This document shows positions 36,432 through 45,647 of a stretch of 64,000 nt of DNA, in pieces. The position numbers and the translations under genes are program-made. Positions within the stretch are counted from its first letter, which is position 1. Each line of letters opens with the position of its first letter. The notes below the pieces were generated by a model. It searched no databases, was not told the origin of the DNA, and saw only the letters and a list, made by a program, of their open reading frames with translations. The DNA is from Anaerolineales bacterium (GTDB taxonomy: Bacteria > Chloroflexota > Anaerolineae > 4572-78 > J111), in contig JACKAT010000006.1 of assembly GCA_020634935.1 (NCBI GenBank), positions 62,001-126,000 of the forward strand. The letters are read 5' to 3'.

Positions 36432-36539
36432 ATGCCAGAAATTAGGCATTACCAAAAAGAGATGTAGAATTGAGTCCGCTGGCGATGCTGACCACATCGC
36501 CGGCGAGGGTTGTTATTTAAGCCTGGGGGAGAAGTTATA

Positions 36540-37037
36540 ATGACCACTACTTACCGAGATTGGCGGTATAGCCTTGCTGTGGGGCTGCTGCTATTAATTG
36601 CTTTGGGCGTCTTTTTGATTTTTGATTTAGAGATCGCTCTCTCTATCAACGGCTATTTTACGTTAGCCTACACCGCTTTTTGGTTGTTGATTGGCTTCCT
36701 TTTACTCCGGCATCGACCCAACCGATACAAACTCTCACTTTTGGCTCTATTTCTGACGGCCATTCTCGTCATCTACTTCATCGATTGGAACGGACGCAAG
36801 CCCTTCCTGCGAGACTTTCACCGCATCGAGCTTGGCATGACCGCCGATCAAGCGGATCAGATGATGGCTCAATATATTAAATTCGTTGGCCCTACTACCC
36901 AACTCAATGCTCAGGGTAAGGTGCTGACCGGCAAAGTGAGCTACCGGCCTGCCCGATTGGGCTGGGGCGACTCAGATATCGCCATTCTAACCATCGAGAA
37001 CGGTCAGGTTGTCGATTTGTCTTACTATCCTGATTAA
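36540..37037 (+). CDS. Membrane protein with three TM helices
   Basis: 165 residues. Three hydrophobic helices (about 10-28, 38-56, 66-82) are followed by an 80-residue soluble tail (FHRIELGMTADQADQMM...) reminiscent of small SmpA/BLIP-like repeats, though this is weak. The ATG at 36540 has GGGGGAG before it; an upstream frame start at 36510 is less likely. Function unknown; possibly co-transcribed with the L,D-transpeptidase. Confidence 0.65.
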   Translation: MTTTYRDWRYSLAVGLLLLIALGVFLIFDLEIALSINGYFTLAYTAFWLLIGFLLLRHRPNRYKLSLLALFLTAILVIYFIDWNGRKPFLRDFHRIELGMTADQADQMMAQYIKFVGPTTQLNAQGKVLTGKVSYRPARLGWGDSDIAILTIENGQVVDLSYYPD

Positions 37038-37095
37038 GAGCTCGTCGGCCACTTCTCCCGTATTGAATTGGGGATTAAAAATCAGTTGGACAAGA

Positions 37096-37207
37096 TTTAC
37101 GCAATTCCAAAGGTGACAGTCACTTGAGCACGGTAAATGATCCGTTTGAGCTACCCAGGGGCTAATTTAACGACAATAAGTGACTGTCACCTGACTTTTT
37201 GCGTAAG
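37096..37207. repeat. Nested palindromic element, family B copy 2 (diverged, inverted spacer)
   Basis: Inner arms AGGTGACAGTCACTT and AAGTGACTGTCACCT (37111-37192) are perfect, with a 52-nt spacer that is a diverged reverse complement of the other copies. The outer ends are worn (TTACGCAATT / TTTTTGCGTAAG). The remainder of 37038-37462 holds no gene. Confidence 0.85.
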
Positions 37208-37462
37208 CCCTGTTGGAGTATTAACAGCAGCCACCATCAGGTTAGCGTAGGGTTGGCGAAAAATGGGCATCAAGGAGGCGTCAAGTAAACTCTGCCAAAT
37301 GCGAGTAAACTAGCAATCGTGCAGTAGTTAATCTTCTCCTCCTTTGAAAGGCTGGGACACGATATCCCGGTCTTTTTCATTTTAAAGTCAGGACTTAGGC
37401 AGAGTGTAGCCCAATTTAGGCCCGATCGGCACTGGGGATCTACAAAGGGAATGGCTCGTAGT

Positions 37463-38587
37463 TTAGACCACAACTCGCTCCTCCAAATACGCCTCCAGCC
37501 GAGCCAGCGCCTCCGGCATATTCCGGCGACCAAAGCCGACACGGAAATGGCGATCATCGAAATCATATTTGGTGCCGGGCAACAGTAAGACGCCGGCCTG
37601 GTCCACCAAATCGGCGCAAAATACCTCGATCGATTGGTTTAACTTCAAACCGGGAAAGGCGATGGCCCCGGCTTGGGGCGGAACCCAACTAAAAATAGCC
37701 TGGTGGCGGTCGAAAAAGGCCTTGAGCAGCGCCAGATTATGCCTGGCAATTGTCAGATTGCGCTCAACAATCGGGGCTTTCTGGCGTAGGGCTAGCGTCG
37801 CCAGATATTCGCTGGGGGCGCTGTTGCAGATGGTGGTGTAATCTTTGAAAGCCGCCATAGCCTGGTACACCTCGGGGTTACGCGTAGCGATCCAGCCGAT
37901 GCGTAAGCCGGCCAGGCCGTAGGTCTTCGACATCACACCCAGCGAAACTGCGTTCTCGTATAAGTCGCATGCGGCGGGCAGTTGATCCGCCGGGCGATAT
38001 TCCAGGCCGCGATAGACCTCGTCGGAGAGGAGGATGAGATTATATTTTTGGGCAATTTCGATCAACTGCTGCTGGGTTTCGCGGCTCATGAGATAGCCGG
38101 TGGGGTTGTGGGGGCAGTTGACCACGATGACTTGGGTGTTGGGTTGAATATGCTGCTCTAACCACTCCAAATCGAGCGCCCACGCCTCGGCCTCGCTGGT
38201 GAGCCAGCGGGTGACCTGACAGCCGGCGGCGCGAGCGACTTCATAGAGCGATTGATAACAGGGTGAATGAACTATCACGTGGTCGCCAGCGGTAAGCACG
38301 GCATTCATAAAGTTGAAGATGGCTTCCTCGGCCCCGGCGTGAACCAGCACCTCATCGACGCTAACCTGTTCATACAGGCCGGCGATCTCGGCGCGAAGTT
38401 CCGGGCTGCCCTGGCTTTCGGTATAACCCAGCCAGCACTGCTGTAGACCCTCCATTGCTCCCGGCTCCAAGGCCAATAGTTCGGCCACCGTCATCGCCTC
38501 GCAGTCAGATGTGCAGAGTAGATAGGGCGCCTTGAATTCATAGCGAGCAAAGTACCGTTCTAAAGCAAAGGGTTGAATATTCATCAA
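37463..38587 (-). CDS. Class I/II aminotransferase
   Basis: A 374-residue fold-type I PLP enzyme. VVNCPHNPTGYLM (155-167), LLSDEVYRGLEY (186-197) and GVMSKTYGLAGLRIGW with PLP lysine K221 are diagnostic; R of FRVGFGR near the C-terminus would bind the substrate carboxylate. It is short-branched compared with aspartate aminotransferases and the amino donor is unknown. ATGATG start; monocistronic. Confidence 0.85.
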   Translation of the reverse strand: MMNIQPFALERYFARYEFKAPYLLCTSDCEAMTVAELLALEPGAMEGLQQCWLGYTESQGSPELRAEIAGLYEQVSVDEVLVHAGAEEAIFNFMNAVLTAGDHVIVHSPCYQSLYEVARAAGCQVTRWLTSEAEAWALDLEWLEQHIQPNTQVIVVNCPHNPTGYLMSRETQQQLIEIAQKYNLILLSDEVYRGLEYRPADQLPAACDLYENAVSLGVMSKTYGLAGLRIGWIATRNPEVYQAMAAFKDYTTICNSAPSEYLATLALRQKAPIVERNLTIARHNLALLKAFFDRHQAIFSWVPPQAGAIAFPGLKLNQSIEVFCADLVDQAGVLLLPGTKYDFDDRHFRVGFGRRNMPEALARLEAYLEERVVV

Positions 38588-38686
38588 GTAGCTCCTTGTA
38601 GAAATAAATAACTCAAGCGGCTACCGCTCAGCCGGTGAGGTCGGTTTCACCGCGAAGACGCCAAGTTCGCCTAAAGAATAATATAT

Positions 38687-38785
38687 GAGTTACGCAGTTC
38701 AAAAGGTGATAGTCACTTTTTGCCAAAAATAAACGTCCGGTTAGACCAAACAAGTCGATTTATCACGTCTAAGTGACTGTCACCT
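38687..38785. repeat. Palindromic element, family B copy 3 (right outer end lost)
   Basis: The left outer end GAGTTACGCAGTT is followed by inner arms AGGTGATAGTCACTT and AAGTGACTGTCACCT with a 52-nt spacer homologous to that at 45482. The right outer end is missing. Downstream 38797-38870 has a GGGGAGATAAGG...CCTTATCTCCCC hairpin, a possible terminator. Confidence 0.85.
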
Positions 38786-38885
38786 GATTCGACGATAAGA
38801 AGATTAGAGATGGGGAGATAAGGCGATTGAAGCGACAAAATCTCCCTATCTCCTTATCTCCCCTCTCCCCCATAGGAGGTGATCG

Positions 38886-40127
38886 TTACCCGGCCCACAA
38901 CTGGGCCAGCTTGAGGCACAGTTCGGTGGAGCGGGCCATGTCCTGGACGCTAATCCACTCCAACGGGCCGTGAATGTTTTGCATGCCGGTGAACAGATTA
39001 GGGGTCGGCACCCCCATCTCGGTCAGCCGCGAGCCATCGGTGCCGCCGCGAATCGGCGTGGAGAACGGTTCGATGCCCAGTTGGCGGCAGGCCTCGCGAG
39101 CCAGTTCGACGGGACGCATGTCGTTTTCCAGCCAGTAGCGCATATTGCGATATTGCTGGGTAATGGTGCAGGTAATCTTGGCTCGCGGCTCGGTGGCCTG
39201 GATGGTGGCGCAAACCTGCCGGATTAACTCAGCCTTGGCTGCCAGCCCTTCCAGTTCAAAATCACGCAAGATAAAGTTCAGTTCGGCTTCGGCCGCGGTG
39301 CCGCTCATCTGGTAGATGTGGATGAAACCTTGGCGGTCGTCGGTGGTTTCAGGGGTTAGGGTGACGTGAGGTAAAGTGTCGATGATTTTGGCGGCCAGGT
39401 GTAACGCATTAACCAGTTTGTCCTTGGCATTGCCCGGATGGATCGAAACCCCCTCAATATGGACTGTAGCCTTTTCCGCCGAGAAAGTTTCGTACACAAT
39501 CTGGCCCAGCTCGGCGCCGTCTAAGGTGTAGGCAAAATCCACCTGAAGATCATCCGGCAAATTGGCGTGGACGCCGCGCCCGATTTCTTCATCGGGCGTG
39601 AAGCAGAGGCGGATCGGCCCGTGGGCCACATCGGGGTTTTCCAGCAGGTGATGGGCCATAGTCATAATGATGGCCACGCCGGCTTTGTCATCCGCGCCCA
39701 GCAGGGTGGCGCCGCTGGCGGTGATGATGTCATCCCCGACCTTTTCGGCCAGGTAGGGGAACTCGTGGGGCGACAGCACGGCGGTAGGGGCATCGGGCAA
39801 GACGATGTCGCCGCCGTCATAGTGGTGGTGAACGAGGGGCTTGACCCCGGTAGCGTTGAAGGCGGGCGCGGTATCGACGTGAGCCAAAAACGCGACGGTA
39901 GGCGTTGGCGTCGCCACGGTAGCCGGAATGGTGGCCAGAACAGCGCCGTAATCGGTCAACCTCACCTCCTGTGCGCCCAACGTCGCCAGCTCATCGACCA
40001 GCAGGTTGAGCAGGTCATACTGGTGGGTGGTGCTGGGCGATGTGGCGGATGTTTCCTCGCTTTGGGTATCAATTTGCGCATAGCGCACCAACCGTTCTTC
40101 TAACTCTTTATCAAACTGGGCAGACAT
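38886..40127 (-). CDS. pepT: Peptidase T (tripeptide aminopeptidase, M20B)
   Basis: A 413-residue dizinc aminopeptidase of the cytosol that releases the N-terminal residue of tripeptides. FLAHVDTAP (first His/Asp), LLGADDKAGVAI (bridging Asp), FTPDEEIGRG (Glu pair), TLDGAELG and the C-terminal GMQNIHGPLEW (last His) are in order. The ATG at 40127 follows GGAGGA; an ATG at 40139 overlaps that site and is rejected. Monocistronic. Confidence 0.94.
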   Translation of the reverse strand: MSAQFDKELEERLVRYAQIDTQSEETSATSPSTTHQYDLLNLLVDELATLGAQEVRLTDYGAVLATIPATVATPTPTVAFLAHVDTAPAFNATGVKPLVHHHYDGGDIVLPDAPTAVLSPHEFPYLAEKVGDDIITASGATLLGADDKAGVAIIMTMAHHLLENPDVAHGPIRLCFTPDEEIGRGVHANLPDDLQVDFAYTLDGAELGQIVYETFSAEKATVHIEGVSIHPGNAKDKLVNALHLAAKIIDTLPHVTLTPETTDDRQGFIHIYQMSGTAAEAELNFILRDFELEGLAAKAELIRQVCATIQATEPRAKITCTITQQYRNMRYWLENDMRPVELAREACRQLGIEPFSTPIRGGTDGSRLTEMGVPTPNLFTGMQNIHGPLEWISVQDMARSTELCLKLAQLWAG

Positions 40128-40499
40128 AAAATCCTCCATTTTTCACTATATAATTCAAGTTGCCGCCTGACTGTCCAAATCGAGGAGTAGGCTGTATGGA
40201 GTAGGGGAAAAATCCCCTATTTCTTACTCCTTACTCCCTACTTCCATCTAGCTGATCGACGAAATCAGCGGCTTTGTCCTTCAAAGTAACCATCGCTTGC
40301 AAAATTAGCCTTGTTGATGATGGGCCGGTCGGTCATTCTTTTATTGTGACGGCTTTAGTCGATTTCAGCAATTTTAAGGCGCGGCCGGCTGACGAAAGGG
40401 CTTGAGCCGGACTGGGTTGTATTTGATTTGTGTTGGAAAAATCAGGAAATGAGACTGAAAACGGCCAATAATTGGCAGATGATGCATGAAAAATAGAAG

Positions 40500-40790
40500 A
40501 ATGTTGAATTTGCGTTGAGAAACATGCCAAAAAAGTGCGGGAGATGCTAAAAAAAGCGCGGAAGATGGTAAAAAAAGCACAGAAAGGGTCTGAAAAATAT
40601 AAGAAACGTTATATTTGCGTTGGAAAGGCTTAAAAAAAGGACGGAAAGTCTTAAAAGAAGCACAGAAACCGTTAAGAAAAGGACAGAAAGTCTTAAAAGA
40701 AGCATAGAAACTGTTAAAAGAAGCACAGAAACCGTTAAAAAAAGCACGGAAACAAGCCCAAAAAGGCGGGAGATAGTCGAGAAAAGGATC
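40500..40790. repeat. Degenerate 21-bp tandem array
   Basis: Repeats of the type AAAAGAAGCACAGAAACCGTT, purine-rich on the plus strand. The period of 21 keeps reading frames open on both strands and gives heptapeptide repeats (KRSTETV on plus), but no ribosome site or sensible protein is associated. It lies in a 970-bp gene-free region (40128-41099). Confidence 0.8.
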
Positions 40791-40837
40791 GCCAGTCATA
40801 ACCCGGACGAGCTAAACAATGAAGTAGCTAACTCATT

Positions 40838-40903
40838 TGAGCTAACCGGACGTTTATTTTTGGCAAAAAGTGACTGTCACCTTTTGAACTGCGTAACTCC
40901 TAA
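40838..40903. repeat. Half copy of a family B element (copy 4)
   Basis: Only the right part survives: spacer end TTTTTGGCAA, arm AAGTGACTGTCACCT and outer end AACTGCGTAACTCCTAA. The left arm is not recognisable. Confidence 0.75.
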
Positions 40904-41099
40904 CGTATCCAAATCGGTGAGTAGGGATTATACGTAAATCTACGTACAACAACCGCCGTCCAGGGGTCTGTATATGTACTTTAGTCCTATAAAATAAGGG
41001 ACTTTCGGGCGAAAAATATAAGTACCTTTACCTCTATACAAAGAATGGGCATTATTGTAAGCTAAAATTACATAAACTAGAACTTCATTGGAGGAGATT

Positions 41100-41924
41100 A
41101 TGTCTATTACTCAAACCGATCTAAGAGTACGTGTAAAAAAATTTGTGACCAACGGTAAGCACCCCGACTGTCAGGCGGTGCTTGCCGCCAGCGGCTATGG
41201 AGAGAGCCAGTTAGCCGCCGGTGAGGCGCTGCTGGATGCCTGGCAGGAAGCCAGAGAGAAGGTAAAAGGGCTGGGGACTATTAAGAAGTCGGCCACCCAA
41301 GCCGAACGGTCGGCCGAACGGTCGGCTCAACTGGAAGCGACGGCGCTGCGCGAGGCGGTGCGCACCTTGTGGATGGAAGATGAAGCTACTTTGGAGCAGT
41401 TTGATCTGGTCAACTACCGGCGCCCACCCAAACGCAGCGTAAAACAGACCAACGGCTCAACTAATGGGGATGGCTCGACGGCTGAAGCACCGGCCACTGA
41501 GGCCAGCAATGGGGACAGCCCCACCGCTGAGACACCGGCCAACGGATCGAGCAACGGCAAAACTAACGGCAGCGGTTGGGTTTCGGATTACCAATTGGGT
41601 ACGCCGCAACGCATTGCTCGCTGGCGGGTGTTATTTAGCATGGTCGGCAAGCTGGCTGAGGCTAAGCAGGCCAAGCTGGCTGAATTCGGCTGGGATGGCG
41701 CTCACGTCGATCAGGCGCTGAGTCTGGTGGAAAAGTATGCCCAGGCCGACGCGGCCCAGCAAAAGAAGATTAAGGTGGTTGAGCTTAGCCAGGCCGCGGC
41801 CCAGCAAGCCGAGCAGGAGCTCCGCCGCTGGTATCTGCAGGCCAGCCGTCTGACCCGTTCAGCCATCAAACGGCGGGTATCGCCGGATCAACAGCAGTAC
41901 ATGCGGGATTTGTTGGGGCTGTAG
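41100..41924 (+). CDS. Hypothetical protein with Ser/Thr/Asn-rich linker
   Basis: 274 residues. An N-terminal helical domain (about 1-100), a low-complexity linker (about 115-160, repeats of GDSPTAETPA-like sequence with NG pairs) and a C-terminal helical domain (about 165-274) rich in Ala/Gln, likely coiled coil (AEAKQAKLAEFGWDGAHV...QQAEQELRRWYLQASRL). No membrane segment. The ATG at 41100 follows GGAGGAG. No family recognised; monocistronic. Confidence 0.7.
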   Translation: MSITQTDLRVRVKKFVTNGKHPDCQAVLAASGYGESQLAAGEALLDAWQEAREKVKGLGTIKKSATQAERSAERSAQLEATALREAVRTLWMEDEATLEQFDLVNYRRPPKRSVKQTNGSTNGDGSTAEAPATEASNGDSPTAETPANGSSNGKTNGSGWVSDYQLGTPQRIARWRVLFSMVGKLAEAKQAKLAEFGWDGAHVDQALSLVEKYAQADAAQQKKIKVVELSQAAAQQAEQELRRWYLQASRLTRSAIKRRVSPDQQQYMRDLLGL

Positions 41925-42053
41925 CCGGCAGCCGACCGGCGACTGACGATAGTGACCACTAACCCCAACTCTCGACGGGGCGGAGGTTTATCCGCTGCCG
42001 ATACCCATAAGATTTTAATCCCACGCCCGGTTGAAGGGACAAACTCAATTCTG

Positions 42054-42095
42054 ATTAGGATGGGTTACAGATATTGCCTCGTAACCCATCCTAAT
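42054..42095. other. Perfect 15-bp stem-loop
   Basis: ATTAGGATGGGTTAC and GTAACCCATCCTAAT flank a 12-nt loop, downstream of the hypothetical gene. No T-run; it may be a dispersed palindrome or weak terminator. Confidence 0.6.
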
Positions 42096-42198
42096 CCGAT
42101 CAACGCGTATATTAGCCAACTGATACCTACCAGATATCGAACATCTTTACGTATCTTTTATGGTGCGCCCTCTATGTTTATCCGATAAATACTTAACC

Positions 42199-42333
42199 CC
42201 AGTTGCCACCGTTTACCGAAAAGACCTGTAGGGTTTCCGAAATGGCGTTATCCCGACCAGAATTCGGATATTTAACGCCATTTCTTGTCAAAGTTAGGGT
42301 CGAAACCCTACAGGTCTGGAAGGGTAGCAACTT
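42199..42333. repeat. Palindromic element, family F copy 2
   Basis: Outer ends CCAGTTGCCACC / GGTAGCAACTTG, then arms GACCTGTAGGGTTTC / GAAACCCTACAGGTC, then inner arms ATGGCGTTA / TAACGCCAT. It lies upstream of the first chemoreceptor gene. Confidence 0.8.
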
Positions 42334-42439
42334 GAGTTACTTATAGAAGGGACTTACTCTGCTCTGGGTAAGGGCAGCCCCTAAATTGTTTAATAAGCCG
42401 TTAGAACCCATATTCATCTCAGGAGAAAAATAAAAATAA

Positions 42440-45190
42440 ATGAATCACCAGACAGCAACAGTTTATTCCTTGCCAGGCCCCAAACAGAGACGCTCCCTAT
42501 TTAATGTTATTAGCAGCTCATTGAAAGCCCAGTTGATGGGCTTGTTGCTGGCGATAGCCTTAGTTCCGCTCATCGTCGCCGGGGTCATTACCTATTTCAA
42601 CGCCAAGGCGGCGATCGAAACCGAGGCCACGAATAAACTGATCGCCGTGCGAGATATCAAAGCCTTACAAATTCAGAACTATTTTGGTCGACTTGAAAGT
42701 CAAGTACGCACGCTATCTGAGGACCGGATGATAGTGGACGCGATGAGCGAGTTCAAAACGGCATTCCACCGCTTCGGTGGTGAGCCGCCGCTGACGGATG
42801 ATAAATTGAAGGTTTTGCGCGACTATTACCAGAATGAATATTTAGCGCGACTAAACCTCAATCTCCCAGAGCCGGTCAGCTTAGATACCTATTTCCCGAC
42901 CGACCCGCAAGTTCAAATGGCTCAATATCTCTACATCGCCGCCAACCCCCAACTAACGGACCAGAAATATTTATTAAACGAGGCCGAAGATGGGAGCCAT
43001 TACAGCCAAATTCATCAGCGCTACCACCCCCTTATTCGCCACTATCTGGAAGAGTTTGGTTATTACGATATCGCTCTGGTTGACTCGGAGACAGGACATA
43101 TTGTTTACACGGTTTTCAAAGAGGTCGATTACGGCACCAGTTTGTTGACGGGGCCTTATAGTAACACCAATATTGCTAAAGCTTTCCGCGCCGCCAATGA
43201 GGCCACCGATCCTAACTTTGTCTATCTGGTCGACTTTGAAAATTATTATCCCTCATATAATGCCCCGGCGGCCTTTATCGCCTCACCGATATTTGATGGG
43301 ATGGAGCGGGTGGGCGTCCTTATTTTTCAGATGCCTCTTGCTCGGATTAACGCTATGATGCAAGAGCGATCCGGTTTAGGCGAAACCGGCGAGACGATTC
43401 TGATTAGCTCGGACGATTTTTTACTGCGATCGGCATCCCGCTTTAGCGAGGAACCCACCATCTTTAAACAAAAGGCCGATACAACTGCTACCCGGGCTTC
43501 GGCGGCCGGCGAAACGGGGGTCAAGACCAGTACCGACTATCTAGGTCAGGCCACCATCATTGCCCATAGGCCTTTGGAATTATCCGGTTTGAATTGGTCG
43601 CTCAACGCCAAGCAAAATCAGGATGAAATGTTTGCGGCGGCCAACACCCTCCGCAACACACTCATCGGGCTGGTGGTCATGGTGACGCTGGTGGTCATCG
43701 GGCTCGCTTTTATGATAGCCCGGACGGTTACCCGGCCGCTGATCGCTATGGCCAACGCCGCTCATGGCCTGGCGCAGGGCGATATCGATCAAACCGTCCA
43801 GGTCAACAGCCGGAATGAAATCGGGTTGATGGCGCAGGCTTTTACGGATATGATCGCTTATTTCAAAGAGATGGGCGAGGCGGCTGATCGGCTGGCGCAG
43901 GGTAACCTGACTGTCAGCATTCAACCTCGGTCGGAGCGTGATGCGCTTGGGCGGGCTTTTCAGGGGATGATCAACAGCCTGCGTCATATCATAACCGAGG
44001 TGACTTACAATGCGACCAATCTGGGCGCAGCCTCCGGCCAACTCAGCAGCGTGGCTGAGCAGGCCAGCCAGACGACTAACCAGATTAGTGTGACCATTCA
44101 ACAGTTAGCGGCCGGGGCGCAGCAGCAATCCGACTCAGCGGTATACACTAAGTCGTCCATTGAACAAGTGACCCAGGCCATTGACGGCATCGCTCTGGGC
44201 GCTCAAGAACAAGCCGAAGCGATTTCCCGGTCCGCTCATATTGCTCATCAAATGGATACCGCGATCCAACAAGTAACCGCCAACGCTCAAGCCGGGGCCA
44301 ACGGCGCTTCGAACGCCGCCCAGACGGCTCGCCACGGGGCCAGCATTGTTGAGGATACGATCCAGGGCATGCACACCATCAAAGCCAAAGTGGGCGTTTC
44401 GGCGCAAAAGATGCAGGAAATGGGCCACCGGTCTGAATTGATTGGGGCTATTGTGGAAACGATCGACGATATTGCCTCGCAAACGAATCTGCTGGCCCTC
44501 AATGCGGCCATCGAAGCGGCTCGGGCCGGCGAACACGGCAAAGGCTTCGCCGTGGTGGCCGATGAAGTGCGTAAGCTGGCCGAAAAATCGGCCAACGCCA
44601 CGGAAGAGATTACCCGCCTGGTTAAGGATATTCAGCAGTCGGTTACGGAAGCGGTGTCGGCTATGGAAATAGGCGCAAATGAGGTGGAAAGCGGGGTTAG
44701 CCGAGCCAATGACGCCGGTCAGGCGCTGGTCGATATCCTCCAGGCCGTTGAAACCGTAGGAACTCAGGTCAAAAAGATTTCGACGGCCGCGCAGCAGATG
44801 ACCATCTCTTCCAATGAATTGGTGAGTGTGATGGAGAGTGTGTCGGCTGTGGTGGAAGAGAACAGCGCCGCCGCTGAAGAGATAGCCGCCAGCGCCAGCG
44901 AGGTCTCCCACGCTATCGACAGCGTTGCCCGGGTGACCGAAGAGAACAGCGCCGCAGTGGAACAGGTGAGCGCCGCGTCGGAACAGATGAGCGCCCAAGT
45001 GCATGAGGTGAGTGATTCGGCCCAAATTCTCAATACGATGGCTCAAGACCTGAAAGCAGCGGTGAGTCACTTCAAACTTAACGCTCCGGGAACAGATACC
45101 CCTGAATCCATTCGCCACGAGACTAGCCCAGACCAAGCGTTAATGCCTGAACTCAGTCTGGTGAATGGTAGCAGTTACCAGACGTATTGA
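42440..45190 (+). CDS. Methyl-accepting chemotaxis protein, dCache-type sensor
   Basis: A 916-residue chemoreceptor. TM1 about 31-53, a large extracellular sensor (about 55-400) with a double-Cache-like pattern (YFPTDPQVQMAQYLYIA; GYYDIALVDSETGHIVYTV), TM2 about 407-428, HAMP (about 428-482), a second HAMP-like segment, and the signalling domain with the conserved tip QTNLLALNAAIEAARAGE near 680-700. The C-terminus lacks a CheR-docking pentapeptide. AGGAGA lies 13 nt upstream of the ATG. A paralogue with a different sensor follows; no che kinase genes are in the window. Confidence 0.92.
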   Translation: MNHQTATVYSLPGPKQRRSLFNVISSSLKAQLMGLLLAIALVPLIVAGVITYFNAKAAIETEATNKLIAVRDIKALQIQNYFGRLESQVRTLSEDRMIVDAMSEFKTAFHRFGGEPPLTDDKLKVLRDYYQNEYLARLNLNLPEPVSLDTYFPTDPQVQMAQYLYIAANPQLTDQKYLLNEAEDGSHYSQIHQRYHPLIRHYLEEFGYYDIALVDSETGHIVYTVFKEVDYGTSLLTGPYSNTNIAKAFRAANEATDPNFVYLVDFENYYPSYNAPAAFIASPIFDGMERVGVLIFQMPLARINAMMQERSGLGETGETILISSDDFLLRSASRFSEEPTIFKQKADTTATRASAAGETGVKTSTDYLGQATIIAHRPLELSGLNWSLNAKQNQDEMFAAANTLRNTLIGLVVMVTLVVIGLAFMIARTVTRPLIAMANAAHGLAQGDIDQTVQVNSRNEIGLMAQAFTDMIAYFKEMGEAADRLAQGNLTVSIQPRSERDALGRAFQGMINSLRHIITEVTYNATNLGAASGQLSSVAEQASQTTNQISVTIQQLAAGAQQQSDSAVYTKSSIEQVTQAIDGIALGAQEQAEAISRSAHIAHQMDTAIQQVTANAQAGANGASNAAQTARHGASIVEDTIQGMHTIKAKVGVSAQKMQEMGHRSELIGAIVETIDDIASQTNLLALNAAIEAARAGEHGKGFAVVADEVRKLAEKSANATEEITRLVKDIQQSVTEAVSAMEIGANEVESGVSRANDAGQALVDILQAVETVGTQVKKISTAAQQMTISSNELVSVMESVSAVVEENSAAAEEIAASASEVSHAIDSVARVTEENSAAVEQVSAASEQMSAQVHEVSDSAQILNTMAQDLKAAVSHFKLNAPGTDTPESIRHETSPDQALMPELSLVNGSSYQTY

Positions 45191-45481
45191 TAGCGACCTG
45201 AATTGACTCGAAAACCATAAAAATTCGCGCTGTTACCTGTCGGGAAAATGGGTGGCAATCATTTAAATAGTGATTGTTACCTATTTTCGATCAAATGCAG
45301 CGTTTCTATCAGAACTCGCTAGACCTTCAAGAGTACGACGGTTTGAGCAATCGCGCTACAAAAAGGTGTTCCTATCTACTCGAAAGGCGGAGATGTTGAT
45401 AATAAGCTATCTTTTACGCAACTTTTATGGCGTCCCTCTCCGATTATCCGATAAATTCTATACCGTTTGTTTTTAACCAAC

Positions 45482-45612
45482 TTAGGACTTACGCAGTTAG
45501 GTGTAATGAACAGGGTGACAGTCACTTTTTGCCGAAAATGAACGTCCGTTTAGCTCAAACAGGTCGATCTATCACGCCCAAGTGACTGTCACCTTTTGAA
45601 CTGCGTAACTCA
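45482..45612. repeat. Nested palindromic element, family B copy 5
   Basis: Outer ends TTAGGACTTACGCAGTT and AACTGCGTAACTCAT, inner arms GGTGACAGTCACTT / AAGTGACTGTCACC, 52-nt spacer. It ends 35 bp before the start codon of the second chemoreceptor, so it lies in its leader or promoter. Confidence 0.92.
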
Positions 45613-45647
45613 TACAACTATTATCATGCATAATCTGGGAGCTTTAA

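Noticed and set aside
40374..40937. Reading frames on both strands through the 21-bp array
   Set aside because: The array lacks stops in several frames; peptides are simple repeats with no start signal.
41952..42188. Small plus-strand reading frame of 78 codons
   Set aside because: It spans a perfect hairpin and a sequence repeated upstream of the next chemoreceptor; no ribosome site.
45270..45476. Small plus-strand reading frame of 68 codons
   Set aside because: Its end is the shared upstream sequence of the chemoreceptor genes; composition is non-coding.
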